In this document: positions 37,493 to 46,861 of the stretch, piece after piece
Layout: the number at the start of each line of letters is the position of its first letter
How positions within the stretch are numbered: the stretch's first letter is position 1
DNA from: Betaproteobacteria bacterium UKL13-2
Lineage (GTDB): Bacteria; Pseudomonadota; Gammaproteobacteria; Burkholderiales; Usitatibacteraceae
Reading direction: 5' to 3'
Assembly (NCBI GenBank): GCA_001602455.1
Contig: CP012157.1
Coordinates: forward strand, 1,607,733 to 1,671,732
DNA length: 64,000 nt
Notes under the pieces: model-generated
Database searches by the model: none
The model's input: only the letters and a program-made list of their open reading frames with translations
Told to the model about the DNA's origin: nothing
Program-made: the position numbers and the translations under genes

Positions 37493-39709
37493 ATGTCATA
37501 TGACAAACGCGAAGAAGATGTCGTCACCAATCTTTCGAACAATATCCACATCGACGACATCGTCGAACAATCTCTCGCCAATCCAAATCGCCGTCGTTTG
37601 ATGGCATCTGGTGTTGCCGGGGCGGCAGCACTCTCGTTCATGGGGTTGACAGGTTGTGGTGGCAGTGACAACCCGTCTACGCCAGCACCTGCACCCGTCA
37701 CACCTACCGGTCCAGTGAAGGCGACCGCCCTTGGCTTCCCGGCGATTCCCAAGTCACTCGCTGATAGCGTGATCGTCCCGCCAGGTTATCAAGCCTCTGT
37801 GTTGTTTCGTCTGGGCGACCCGATGTCCGCCGCGACCCCCGACTATAAAAACGACGGAACAGACACCGCCGCTTCGTTTACCGCACGTGCCGGTGACCAC
37901 CACGATGGCATGCACTTCTTCGGCATGACGGCGACGGGCGCGTATGATCCAAACGCTTCTGATCGTGGCCTTCTCTGTATGAACCACGAGGCGATCACAC
38001 CCGCTTTCTTACATCCGAATGGTGCAACGACTGTCGCGGGTGTTCGGACAGTGAATGAAGAGGTGTTGAAAGAGCTCAACGTTCATGGCGTCAGCGTGAT
38101 CGAGGTTGTTCGCAATGGCAACACTTGGTCATACGTTCGTAATTCGGTGTACAACCGTCGTATCACCACCAATACTGACATGATCCTGAGTGGGCCGGCT
38201 GCGGGTACACCGTTCATGATCACGCGTTATTCCACCAATGGCACCCGCACTCGCGGCACCGTGAACAACTGTGCCAACGGTTACACCCCATGGGGTACGT
38301 ATCTCACCTGCGAAGAAAACTACGCCGGTTACTTCCGCCGCGTTACGGCGACCGACAATGCCAACCGCACTGCGAAAGAACTGGTAAGTTTCGCGCGCAA
38401 CGGCATCGCCGGAACCGGCCGCGAAGGCTGGGCAACTGCCGTGGCAACTGACCCTGCCGACACCACATTCTCGCGTTGGAATACCGAGAAACGTGGTAGC
38501 TCTACGGACGGTAGCGACGACTTCCGCAACGTCTCAAATACCTATGGTTGGAACGTCGAGATTGACCCATTCAACGCCACCTCTACACCGCGCAAGCGTA
38601 CTGCGATGGGTCGTTTTGCGCACGAAGGCGCTTGGCCTGCAAAGGTCGTCGCCGGCCAACCTTTGGTCTGGTATATGGGGGATGACTCGCGTGGTGAATA
38701 CATCTATAAGTATGTGTCAGATGCCAACTGGGACCCAGCCGATGCCACGCGCGGCCTTGCTGCAGGTGACAAGTATCTGGACGCAGGCAAGCTCTACGTC
38801 GCACGCTTTAACGCCGACGGTACGGGCGACTGGCTCGAACTCCGTTTTGGTACCGGACCCATTACCTCGACCAATACCACCTACGCATTTGCCAATCAAG
38901 CTGACGTGTTGATCAACCCACGCTTGGCCGCAGATGTGCGTGGTGCCACCAAGATGGATCGTCCTGAGTGGGGTGCAGTTGATCCGTTCACCTCAAGCGT
39001 CTACCTCACGTTGACTAACAACAGCAGCACAATTCGTACCCTGGCCTCAACTGACGCGGCTAATCCACGTTTCTACAACGATCCGCGCACCGCAGGGCCA
39101 AACGCGGGCGCCGCACAGCGTGGCAATCCAAACGGCCATATCATTCGTTGGATTGAAGTCTCAAGCAATCCGGCAGCGCTTCAGTTCGGCTGGGATATTT
39201 TCCTGTTTGGTGCGCGTTCGACACAAGACACCCGCACTGTAAATCTCTCCGGTCTCACCGCGGCAAATGACTTCTCCAGCCCGGATGGATTGTGGTTTGG
39301 TCGTAACGGTATTCTGTGGATTCAGACCGACGACGGTGCCTATACAGATGTCACCAACTGCATGTTGCTCGCGGCCATTCCGGGTAGTGTCCGTGATGGC
39401 GCGACGGTCACCGTGGCCAACGTTGATGGTACGGCAACTAAAAACGTGACCACCTACGTCGGCGCGCAGCTTGGCGAAACTCGTCTCCGCCGCTTCTTGG
39501 TCGGCCCGAAGGAGTGTGAAATTACCGGTTTGGCAGAGTCGGCAGATGGCAAGGCATTGTTTGTCAACATTCAACACCCCGGTGAGGATACGGCGCCAAA
39601 CTTTGCGACGCGTACCTACGGCAGCTACTGGCCGGATGGTGGATCCGCACGTCCACGCAGCGCAACGATTGTCATCACGCGTACCGACGGCGGTGTCATC
39701 GGCGTTTAG
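37493..39709 (+). CDS. phoX: PhoX family alkaline phosphatase (DUF839)
   Basis: A 738-residue exported enzyme. A Tat-like signal, NRRRLMASGVAGAAALSFMG, is followed by a lipobox-like LTGCGG near residue 53. The body has the DUF839/PhoX blocks DHHDGMHFFG, CMNHEAITPAF, TCEENYAGYF, FVNIQHPGED and RPRSATIVITR. Such enzymes use Fe/Ca cofactors to release phosphate from esters in the periplasm. I see no clear Pho box in the 93 bp upstream of the gene that are not repeat. A strong terminator follows. Confidence 0.9.
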   Translation: MSYDKREEDVVTNLSNNIHIDDIVEQSLANPNRRRLMASGVAGAAALSFMGLTGCGGSDNPSTPAPAPVTPTGPVKATALGFPAIPKSLADSVIVPPGYQASVLFRLGDPMSAATPDYKNDGTDTAASFTARAGDHHDGMHFFGMTATGAYDPNASDRGLLCMNHEAITPAFLHPNGATTVAGVRTVNEEVLKELNVHGVSVIEVVRNGNTWSYVRNSVYNRRITTNTDMILSGPAAGTPFMITRYSTNGTRTRGTVNNCANGYTPWGTYLTCEENYAGYFRRVTATDNANRTAKELVSFARNGIAGTGREGWATAVATDPADTTFSRWNTEKRGSSTDGSDDFRNVSNTYGWNVEIDPFNATSTPRKRTAMGRFAHEGAWPAKVVAGQPLVWYMGDDSRGEYIYKYVSDANWDPADATRGLAAGDKYLDAGKLYVARFNADGTGDWLELRFGTGPITSTNTTYAFANQADVLINPRLAADVRGATKMDRPEWGAVDPFTSSVYLTLTNNSSTIRTLASTDAANPRFYNDPRTAGPNAGAAQRGNPNGHIIRWIEVSSNPAALQFGWDIFLFGARSTQDTRTVNLSGLTAANDFSSPDGLWFGRNGILWIQTDDGAYTDVTNCMLLAAIPGSVRDGATVTVANVDGTATKNVTTYVGAQLGETRLRRFLVGPKECEITGLAESADGKALFVNIQHPGEDTAPNFATRTYGSYWPDGGSARPRSATIVITRTDGGVIGV

Positions 39710-39754
39710 TGACAAACAAACCGACTTACATCGAAGTTAGTTTGAAGTCAGTGG

Positions 39755-39788
39755 AAAAGCCGTACCCGTCAGCGGGTACGGCTTTTTT
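39755..39788 (+). terminator. Rho-independent terminator of phoX
   Basis: Perfect 14-bp stem AAAAGCCGTACCCG/CGGGTACGGCTTTT with a 4-base loop and a T run. Confidence 0.92.
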
Positions 39789-39826
39789 ATGCTCAGGCGA
39801 GTGGATGTTTGGGTTGAGATGAAAAA

Positions 39827-39960
39827 GGGCACTTCTATAAACCTGCTGCGTGGGCGAATTTCGCGCCTGCGGTGCTCGCCGTACACCGGGTACGTGCCCC
39901 GTGTTTGCCAAACCCGTCGGCACGAACTTCGCCCGCTCGCGACGGTTTCGAGAAGTTCCC
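39827..39960 (+). repeat. 134-bp inverted-repeat element, copy B
   Basis: Ends GGGCACTTCTATAAACC and the complement of GGGAACTTCTCGAAACC. Nearly identical to copy A over the whole 134 bp, and similar for about 30 bp past its right end. Confidence 0.92.
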
Positions 39961-40042
39961 AAAAGTAAAAACGCTAATAAAGACGGTCGGTTTCGAGCAT
40001 AAGTGGCTGGAGAGTGCCGTCAATATTAGAGTTTCGTTTTCG

Positions 40043-40176
40043 GGGAACTTCTAAAAACCTACTGCGCGGGCGAATCTGTCAGCTCCGGTGCTCGCCGTAC
40101 GCCGGGTACGTGTCCCGTGTTTGCCAAACCCGTCGGCACGAACTTCGCCCGCTCGCGACGGTTTCGAGAAGTTCCC
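40043..40176 (+). repeat. 134-bp inverted-repeat element, copy C
   Basis: Starts GGGAACTTCTAAAAACC; the right half is identical to copy B over long stretches, while the left third differs more. It lies 82 bp after copy B in the same orientation. No gene lies between phoX and the ATP-grasp gene, so 39710-40263 holds only the terminator and these repeats. Confidence 0.9.
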
Positions 40177-40263
40177 TTTATGCGTCTGTCTCGACCTTGG
40201 TGCTGAGCAGTGGACGCGCAATTTTTCGTCTGGCCGCATCTCGCCGGAAATTAGGCTCCGGGA

Positions 40264-41520
40264 TTAAATCCGGGGCGGCAAATTTTGGGAGGGTAGACCG
40301 GTGGGGGCGTCTTTGTACCAACCCACGTCAAGTGTTGCCACTTCCCCGAAGGTCGCTTTGTGTTTGATCGACAGCCAAATTATCTGTGAGGCGGTGAAGG
40401 TCATAGTCCAGAAGGGTAGCGGGTCGCGCCAAGACCAAGTCACATCTCGGGCGTCGATGAATTTTTTGAGCATCGGCAAAAAGCGTGAGGTGAACATCGC
40501 CTTCTGCACTTCGGTGAGACAGGGATAGAACTGCTGCAATAAGGTCTCGTCGCGAAACCGAATTTCGTCCGCCCGAATCGCGTGATCAACGACGGCACGA
40601 GCGAGGTCGTCGGGACGCACAAAGTGCGCCCCGCTCGTGGCGCGGGGGTTACACTCGATGGCATGGACGCGACCCTCGGCGTCTTCGACGAAGTCAAACG
40701 AAATGAATCCGGTGAAGTTGAGTGCCTTCACAAATTGGTTGACCCATTGCTGGATCGCGACGTTGGCTGGCTGCGATTCGACGAGGCGTTCGAACGCGAC
40801 CGAAACCGAGCCAGACATCACCGCACCACGATAGACCACTGTTGTCAGCGCGGTGCCCTCGTGGACGACACTGAAGGTACTAACAACATTTCCCTTGATC
40901 CAGCGCTGCACAATCATCGGTGCGGCAGGATCGGCGACCGGCAATTTGTCGCTGCGCGGATGAAACGTCACGCCGCGTCCCGAACAGGAAAAAATGGGCT
41001 TGGTGATGAAGTCGCTCTCGGCGGTGATTGCCAAGGCGTGTTCATCGGTCAGTAGAGCCGTTTCCGGTGCGCTGACGCCAATCTCACGGCAAACATCGAT
41101 GAAGGTCCGCTTGTTGTGCAGGCGGAGCAGTAGTGCCGAAGGCATCGCGTACAGCCGAACGTGTGCCGGTAGGCGGTCACGCAGAAAGGATAGATGCAGG
41201 ATTTCTTCTGATACCGGAACCACTAATGTCACACCTTCCTGCTGGATGATGTCGGTGAGCTCAGTCAAGTATTTTTCCCGGTTGGTGTTCGGGGCCGTTA
41301 GCTGAAATGTCTTCGCCACCACGTTGGACGTGCGGGTGAGATGCCACGCGAACGGCTCGGCAACAATGACACGCCAGCCGAGTTTGTGAAAGCTGCGCGC
41401 AATATCGAGACACTTGGGTAGTCGGCCCAACGTGATGAGGACGGTCGCTCGGCTCACTCCCGCCGCCGTGGAGACGGGGGAGGGTTGGGGTGGGGGAGTT
41501 GCTGCATGTATCGCCCCCAT
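40264..41520 (-). CDS. ATP-grasp domain protein
   Basis: About 418 residues. N-terminal Rossmann-like part RATVLITLGRLPKCLDIARSF, then the ATP-grasp fold: KRTFIDVCREIGVSAPET, FITKPIFSCSGRGVTF (ATP-binding Lys), MIVQRWIKG and the metal site GFISFDFVEDAEG with HAIECNPRATSG. Such enzymes join a carboxylate to an amine or similar nucleophile by acyl phosphate. The substrate is unknown. The start is set at the ATG 41520, 1 bp after the P450 stop, so the two genes form an operon; a longer frame would overlap the P450. Confidence 0.82.
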   Translation of the reverse strand: MGAIHAATPPPQPSPVSTAAGVSRATVLITLGRLPKCLDIARSFHKLGWRVIVAEPFAWHLTRTSNVVAKTFQLTAPNTNREKYLTELTDIIQQEGVTLVVPVSEEILHLSFLRDRLPAHVRLYAMPSALLLRLHNKRTFIDVCREIGVSAPETALLTDEHALAITAESDFITKPIFSCSGRGVTFHPRSDKLPVADPAAPMIVQRWIKGNVVSTFSVVHEGTALTTVVYRGAVMSGSVSVAFERLVESQPANVAIQQWVNQFVKALNFTGFISFDFVEDAEGRVHAIECNPRATSGAHFVRPDDLARAVVDHAIRADEIRFRDETLLQQFYPCLTEVQKAMFTSRFLPMLKKFIDARDVTWSWRDPLPFWTMTFTASQIIWLSIKHKATFGEVATLDVGWYKDAPTGLPSQNLPPRI

Positions 41521-41521
41521 C

Positions 41522-43009
41522 CTAATTCCGCGCAACCCTTGAGGTGGTTTCGCCAGTGGCCGTGCGAAGGGGCGGATTGCGGTCGGCAACAACATTACTC
41601 CGCGCCTTCACTTTCAACATCACCTGTGTTTTTGGCCTTGTCGTCAGCCGCGCAACCGGACGTACTGTCTCTGCGTTTAATGCGGTGAAATCGAATCGTC
41701 GAATGAGGCGCGCCATGATGAGGGTGGCTTCCGTGGTGGCAAAAGCGGCTCCTACACAAACGCGGGGGCCAAGTCCGAATGGAAGATAAGCACCGGCGAC
41801 CAACTCCGATTCGCGTTCTACGCTGAATCGGTCTGGGTCAAATACATTGGCATTTTTCCAGTAACGTTCATTGCGATGAATTGTCCACGGCGAGATCATG
41901 ATCATCGCGCCACGTTTGACGTTGAATCTGCCAATTTTGGTCGCGTGCAGAGCGACGCGGGGGATAAAGGTAATCGGCGGATACAGGCGAATGGTCTCGC
42001 GGAACACATTGCGGATGAACGTAAGGCTGCGGATGTGCTCGAAGCCGACTTCGCCGTCGCCGACCACGTTGTCAATCTCGGCACGCATCCGTGCAACGAT
42101 CTGCGGCTGTTGGGTCAGGATAAAGAACACCCATGTCAGCGCGCTTGCCGAGGTCTCGTGACCCGCCAAAAACATCACACCGAGCTGGTCGATCAGCTCG
42201 TCGTGGCTAAAGGTCTTACCTGTTTCTGCATCGCGGGCATTAACGATCTCAGTGCAGATATCGTTGGGGGGGATGGCCTGCTGCTGGTGGGTATCGAGCA
42301 TTTCGCCCAACAAGGTGCGAATGTGTTGGCACGCTGCTTGTACTTGCGGCTTCTGTGGCACTGGCGTCCATGCGGCATCAAAGATGAGCCGTTTCCATTC
42401 AACTTGGGCAACACTGCGTTCGAACAAGGCGAAGGCATCAAACACTTCGCGCGAGGCCCGCGTGTCGAACGATGTTGAGAACACGGTGCGGCAGATAATG
42501 TCTGCGGTGAGATGGCTCATCGCCAAGTCGAGTGAGAACGCTTCGCCGCTGGTTGCAAGTGCATCGAGTTCGGCTTCATATGCGGCCACCCCAGCCGCCA
42601 TCGCGGGAAACGCGGCGCCTAGTCGCATATGTGAAAACGTTGGGTCAACCATGCGGCGTTGTCTCCGCCACTCGTCCCCGCTTGAGACAAAAATCGAATT
42701 ACCGACCAAGGGCGCAAGTGCATCCACCATCAGGTCATTTTTCGGGTAGCTGTCAGTGGGGTCGAGGAGGATCGGTTTATACAGTTGCGGATCGTTAACA
42801 ATCAATGTTTGACGTCGTGAATAACCCAGATGTCCCATTGGCATCCGGTAGGCGTCAGCAGGTAGTAGGCTGAGCAGATCGCCGTCGCCTTGCATGATCA
42901 GACGCACCAGCGAGACGATCGGCGAAAGCGCTTGCGGCCTTGGCGGCGTGTAGGCGGGGGGCGATACAGTTTGGTCCGACGCGGGGTTGTTCGATGTTTG
43001 TGCAGTCAT
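41522..43009 (-). CDS. Cytochrome P450
   Basis: About 495 residues, soluble class. I-helix oxygen motif FLAGHETSAS, ExxR motif RETIRLYPP, PERF-like DPDRFSVERE and haem loop FGLGPRVCVGAAF with the Cys ligand are all present. Substrate unknown; the family resembles fatty-acid or terpenoid hydroxylases. It is paired with the ATP-grasp gene and lies at the border of the photosynthesis cluster, divergent from the crtD operon, which might hint at modification of a pigment or an unrelated metabolite. ATG 43009 (MTAQTSNN) is preferred; the longer frame start looks non-coding. Confidence 0.9.
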   Translation of the reverse strand: MTAQTSNNPASDQTVSPPAYTPPRPQALSPIVSLVRLIMQGDGDLLSLLPADAYRMPMGHLGYSRRQTLIVNDPQLYKPILLDPTDSYPKNDLMVDALAPLVGNSIFVSSGDEWRRQRRMVDPTFSHMRLGAAFPAMAAGVAAYEAELDALATSGEAFSLDLAMSHLTADIICRTVFSTSFDTRASREVFDAFALFERSVAQVEWKRLIFDAAWTPVPQKPQVQAACQHIRTLLGEMLDTHQQQAIPPNDICTEIVNARDAETGKTFSHDELIDQLGVMFLAGHETSASALTWVFFILTQQPQIVARMRAEIDNVVGDGEVGFEHIRSLTFIRNVFRETIRLYPPITFIPRVALHATKIGRFNVKRGAMIMISPWTIHRNERYWKNANVFDPDRFSVERESELVAGAYLPFGLGPRVCVGAAFATTEATLIMARLIRRFDFTALNAETVRPVARLTTRPKTQVMLKVKARSNVVADRNPPLRTATGETTSRVARN

Positions 43010-43087
43010 CGGCGGGTGTTGTAACGTCCATTTGTGCCACGCGAAACAACGACACGCGACAGAATTGCTTTGATACATCTATGCTAG

Positions 43088-43123
43088 TGTAAATTCTTCC
43101 TTGCAGAAAAAGTTGTACAACTT
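43088..43123. promoter_or_regulatory. Possible operators before the crtD operon
   Basis: TGT-N12-GCA at 43088-43105 differs by one base from the PpsR/CrtJ form TGT-N12-ACA. It is followed by a perfect 14-bp palindrome, AAGTTGTACAACTT (43110-43123). Both lie between the P450 and the membrane protein gene. A role is inferred only. Confidence 0.4.
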
Positions 43124-43167
43124 AACGCTTTGTCCTTCATGTCCACTGGAACGACGACCTCCTGTCT

Positions 43168-43926
43168 ATGACCATTCTCGACTTGTTTCACGTCTTTGTT
43201 ACGGCGCATGTCATTACCGGTGCGGTGGGCCTCGTGCTGTTTTGGGTGCCGGTCATTTCCAAAAAAGGCGGCGAAGCCCACAAACGCGCCGGGCGTATCT
43301 TTAATTGGTCGATGATTGCGACGGGTGTCTCAGCGATATTGATGAGCTTGTGTACGGTCTATGATCCGATGGGTACCCATCCGCAACTGGAGAATCATGC
43401 GGTTTTCGGCAATCCCGCATTGGTGAAAGCGATTTTTGGCTGGATGATGTTGGGACTCGCTATCATGACCATCAATCTGACTTGGTATGGTTGGCTGTGT
43501 GTGACGTTTCGCCGGGACCGTGTTGCAAGCCGGGAGTGGCGCTCGATGCTGCTGCAGTTACTCACTTTCATCGCGGCGACCAATTGCGCCTGGCAGGGTT
43601 ATCTGATCGGCCAGCCCTTAATGCTTGGAATGTCCTTCATCGGCTGGGCAACCGTGGCGACGAATCTGTTCTACCTCTATCGCCCGAACGTTGGACCTAA
43701 TGAATGGTTGAAGGAACACGTCAAAGGACTCGTTGGAACGGGTATTTCGGTGTACACGGCTTTTTTTGCCTTCGGCGCAGTGCGAACATTCCCGCAACTG
43801 GCGCTCCATCCCGTGTTGTGGGCAATTCCACTTACCGTGGGGCTCGCCATTATTGTTTATCACCATCGAAGGCTTTCCAAGCCAATGCGTCAGGTACCGG
43901 TAAATCAGGCTAGCGGCGCCACATGA
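43168..43926 (+). CDS. Multi-spanning membrane protein, DUF2306-like
   Basis: 252 residues with about seven hydrophobic segments. The block ISKKGGEAHKRAGRIFNWSMI resembles a motif seen in DUF2306-type membrane proteins, where His and Arg face each other across the membrane. The function is unknown. It ends 45 bp before crtD in the same direction and starts the photosynthesis cluster on this side, so a link to carotenoid or pigment metabolism is possible but unproven. Confidence 0.6.
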   Translation: MTILDLFHVFVTAHVITGAVGLVLFWVPVISKKGGEAHKRAGRIFNWSMIATGVSAILMSLCTVYDPMGTHPQLENHAVFGNPALVKAIFGWMMLGLAIMTINLTWYGWLCVTFRRDRVASREWRSMLLQLLTFIAATNCAWQGYLIGQPLMLGMSFIGWATVATNLFYLYRPNVGPNEWLKEHVKGLVGTGISVYTAFFAFGAVRTFPQLALHPVLWAIPLTVGLAIIVYHHRRLSKPMRQVPVNQASGAT

Positions 43927-43971
43927 GGCCGCAAGATACCGTCCTCTCTGTTTTGCGTGGTGAATGCTGAA

Positions 43972-45504
43972 ATGGCAGCAGCGCGGCGGCGAGTTGTTGT
44001 TATTGGTGCGGGGATGGGTGGCCTATCTGCCAGCATTGATTTAGCGCGCCAAGGATTTGACGTGGAGGTCATTGAACGGGCTGCATCGCCTGGCGGAAAG
44101 ATGCGGGAAGTGAGCGCAGGCGGCGCGATGATTGATGCGGGACCGACCGTGTTTACGATGAAGTGGGTATTCGAGTCATTGTTTCGTGATGCAGGTGCGT
44201 CGCTGGCGGATTGCATCGAACTCCAGACAGCAAGCATCTTAGCCCGGCATGCGTGGCGAGGGGATCGTGGCCGCCTCGATCTATTCGCGGATATCAATCA
44301 AAGCGCCGCGGCAATTGCCGATTTTGCAGGCGGACGAGAGGCCGACGGCTACCGTGCTTTTTGTAAGCGAGGCGCAGATATCTATCAAACACTGCGTCGC
44401 ACTTACATGTCCGCGCAGCGCCCGTCGCCGATCGAACTCGTGCGACGTGTGGGGCTACGCAATTTAGGTGCGATGTGGCGCACAGCACCCATGAAAACGC
44501 TGTGGGGTGAGCTGGGGCACTATTTTCGCGATGAACGTCTGCGTCAGTTGTTTGGTCGCTATGCGACATACGTCGGCTCGTCACCGGAATTCGCGCCGGC
44601 GACCCTGATGCTTATTGCCCATGTGGAGCAGGAGGGCGTATGGATCGTCAAGGGGGGCATGCGAAGGGTTGCCGATGCGTTACAGCATTTGGGCGAAGCG
44701 CAAGGCGCGCACTACCGGTTCAATTCTCATGTTGAGGAAATCCAAATTCGCGACGGTCGAGCTACCGGCGTTCGTTTGTCGGGCGGTGAGGTGATCAATT
44801 GCGATGCGGTTGTCTTTAACGGTGACACCTCGGCGCTCGGAATGGGCCTGTTGGGGCAGTCTGCGATGAAGGCGGCCAAGCCCATCGTGCGCATGGAGCG
44901 TTCGCTGTCCGCTGTGACGTGGTGTATCAATGCCCAAACATGTGGGTTTCCGCTACATCACCATAATGTGTTTTTCGCCGAAGACTATTTGGCCGAATTT
45001 GATTCCATCTTTCGCCGCAGAACCATCGCCGCTGCGCCAACGGTCTATATCTGTGCGCAAGACCGTGCCGACGCATTGGTGGATGCGCATGATGACCGCG
45101 AGCGCGATCGTTTGTTGGTATTGATCAACGCGCCTGCCGATGGCGACATCGCGCCAATGTCTGACCAGCAGATTGAAGCATTGCGCGATACGGCTTTTGC
45201 CCTCGTGCGTGATTGTGGGCTCAGCATTGACCAGTCCACAATGTCGTGCGTGACCACGACACCAGACGGATTTCATCAACTCTTTCCCGCGACGGGTGGC
45301 GCGATTTATGGGCGTGCGAATCATGGCGCGATGGCGAGCTTCGCTAGGCCGGGCGCCGCCAGCGGGGTACGCGGGCTATACCTCGCGGGTGGATCGGTGC
45401 ATCCTGGTGCCGGTATTCCGATGGCGACGATATCCGGCAGATTAGCTGCCGAGCGTGTTGTCACGGATTTTGGTTGCCTGAATGTTTCACGGGGCGCCCG
45501 GTGA
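43972..45504 (+). CDS. crtD: 1-hydroxycarotenoid 3,4-desaturase (methoxyneurosporene dehydrogenase)
   Basis: About 510 residues. FAD-binding motif VVVIGAGMGGLSASIDLARQG at the start, substrate part DAGPTVFTMKWVFE and C-terminal FAD block GLYLAGGSVHPGAGIPMATISG, as in CrtI/CrtD desaturases. The context with crtC, crtE and crtF and the TVFTM variant favour CrtD, which acts after CrtC in the spheroidene/spirilloxanthin pathway. Start uncertain: ATG 43972 or GTG 43957/43960. The last residues (CLNVSRGAR) are encoded by sequence resembling half of the REP-like repeat. Overlaps the next small gene by 4 bp. Confidence 0.88.
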   Translation: MAAARRRVVVIGAGMGGLSASIDLARQGFDVEVIERAASPGGKMREVSAGGAMIDAGPTVFTMKWVFESLFRDAGASLADCIELQTASILARHAWRGDRGRLDLFADINQSAAAIADFAGGREADGYRAFCKRGADIYQTLRRTYMSAQRPSPIELVRRVGLRNLGAMWRTAPMKTLWGELGHYFRDERLRQLFGRYATYVGSSPEFAPATLMLIAHVEQEGVWIVKGGMRRVADALQHLGEAQGAHYRFNSHVEEIQIRDGRATGVRLSGGEVINCDAVVFNGDTSALGMGLLGQSAMKAAKPIVRMERSLSAVTWCINAQTCGFPLHHHNVFFAEDYLAEFDSIFRRRTIAAAPTVYICAQDRADALVDAHDDRERDRLLVLINAPADGDIAPMSDQQIEALRDTAFALVRDCGLSIDQSTMSCVTTTPDGFHQLFPATGGAIYGRANHGAMASFARPGAASGVRGLYLAGGSVHPGAGIPMATISGRLAAERVVTDFGCLNVSRGAR

Positions 45505-45677
45505 GTACAGAGGCTTTCGGCATCATCGAGATGGTAGCCTTCTTCGGATTCGCCTTAGCACTGCTCGCACGCGAATATTGGGTGCTGCATCGAGATAACA
45601 AACGTGCTGCCGAGGAAAAGAAGCAGCGTGAGAATGCTGAGAACGCCAAGAAAACCGAGAAAGCTGAGAACGCATAG
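45501..45677 (+). CDS. Small single-span membrane protein, unknown
   Basis: 58 residues from a GTG that overlaps the crtD stop (GTGA). One membrane segment (IIEMVAFFGFALALLAREYW) is followed by a charged helical tail rich in Lys, Glu and Asn with repeated AEN/KKTEKAEN units, probably a coiled coil. The translational coupling and sensible topology argue that it is real. I know of no named family. Such a protein could anchor or scaffold carotenoid enzymes at the membrane, but this is speculation. Confidence 0.6.
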   Translation: MSTEAFGIIEMVAFFGFALALLAREYWVLHRDNKRAAEEKKQRENAENAKKTEKAENA

Positions 45678-45719
45678 AAGTTCGAGAAGATGCAACCCCT
45701 GACAGATTGCATGAGGCGC

Positions 45720-46793
45720 TCAGCGCCGACGCGGCATTTTGAATGGCAGTAGACACTGTACCCAGCGAGAACGGAAGCGCGATAACGACAAGCTCTCGTG
45801 AACGGCAACCATCGGCGCTTGGTTGATGACGGACCGCACCACGGATCGCGCATAGAACGGTGTGTCTTCCACTGTCTTGACCACTGTCGCGAAGGTACCC
45901 GCATCGCACGCGGTTGCACGATGAATGCCCCAAGCCGTCGTCGGCAGTTTTTGATGGCGCGGCGATACGAAATCGCCAGTAGTGGCCATACCTGTCGGCG
46001 AAACACGAAATGTTTTGGCCAGCGTTAAGTTTGTGCCATCAGTACGATGAACGTCGTAGACCACAAAGGTAGATTCTGGTGAGCCAGCATCATCTTTCAC
46101 CTCAGTATCTGGGGGAATTTGCTTGCCGCGAGACCAATCCCATCGCACGAAAGCGCTCTCCAGCGGCGCAGTCCCGACATTTGAATCGACATAGGCCGTG
46201 CCGCGCCAAGCAATTCGAGGCGCATCCATTTCGACCGTGACGGATGCGATTGGGGCAATTGGTCGCCAGAAATGATCCCCGGCCTCGTCCAGCCGATATG
46301 AGTCTTGCCAGATACCGATTGGTTTGACAACCACCCGCCCGCGCAGCGTTGCTGGGAAGGGCAGGGAGATTTCATCAATGTCGATCGTCAGTCTCTCGCC
46401 ATCCCAGTGGAGTGAACTCGGCCCCACGCGGAACGTGTCATCTGAGGCCGCAACATGTCGCCATGTCCGTTCCGTCATTGCCCAGCGATGACCGTGGCGT
46501 CTGCCCGTGCGGCTAGGCGAGTTGGACAGACCATCATAGAGTGCGACATTGATCGCGCAATGATCATACGGAGACGCGCCGTGTGGCGCAGCACGATTCC
46601 TTGCCCAAGCGTAATACGGCGAAAACACGCTGCCGATGAAGGCGATGATGGTTAACCCGTATTGACCATCGTCGCTTAGTGCATCGATGTACCACCAAAC
46701 ATATCCATTCGGCCCGATTTTCTCAGTGAAAAGCGGCCCCCCGTTTTTGCCTGCGGGGCGCAATTTTGGGGAATTATCGCGATCTTCGCTCAT
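45720..46793 (-). CDS. crtC: Hydroxyneurosporene synthase (carotenoid 1,2-hydratase)
   Basis: 357 residues. Adds water to the 1,2 double bond of neurosporene or lycopene. Family blocks: GPNGYVWWYIDALSDDG, IGSVFSPYYAWAR, HCAINVALYDG and the C-terminal ESLSLSRFRSRWVQ. Convergent with crtD and its small neighbour (42-bp gap); divergent from crtE, sharing the PpsR-site region. Confidence 0.93.
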   Translation of the reverse strand: MSEDRDNSPKLRPAGKNGGPLFTEKIGPNGYVWWYIDALSDDGQYGLTIIAFIGSVFSPYYAWARNRAAPHGASPYDHCAINVALYDGLSNSPSRTGRRHGHRWAMTERTWRHVAASDDTFRVGPSSLHWDGERLTIDIDEISLPFPATLRGRVVVKPIGIWQDSYRLDEAGDHFWRPIAPIASVTVEMDAPRIAWRGTAYVDSNVGTAPLESAFVRWDWSRGKQIPPDTEVKDDAGSPESTFVVYDVHRTDGTNLTLAKTFRVSPTGMATTGDFVSPRHQKLPTTAWGIHRATACDAGTFATVVKTVEDTPFYARSVVRSVINQAPMVAVHESLSLSRFRSRWVQCLLPFKMPRRR

Positions 46794-46861
46794 TTAAGGT
46801 GAACGAACGGTATTTTGCGATGACTCTCGGCGGCGGCGGCGATGAGTTTCAAATTGGCTTG

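Noticed and set aside
41876-42478. Plus-strand 200-codon frame
   Set aside because: Antisense to the conserved P450 gene.
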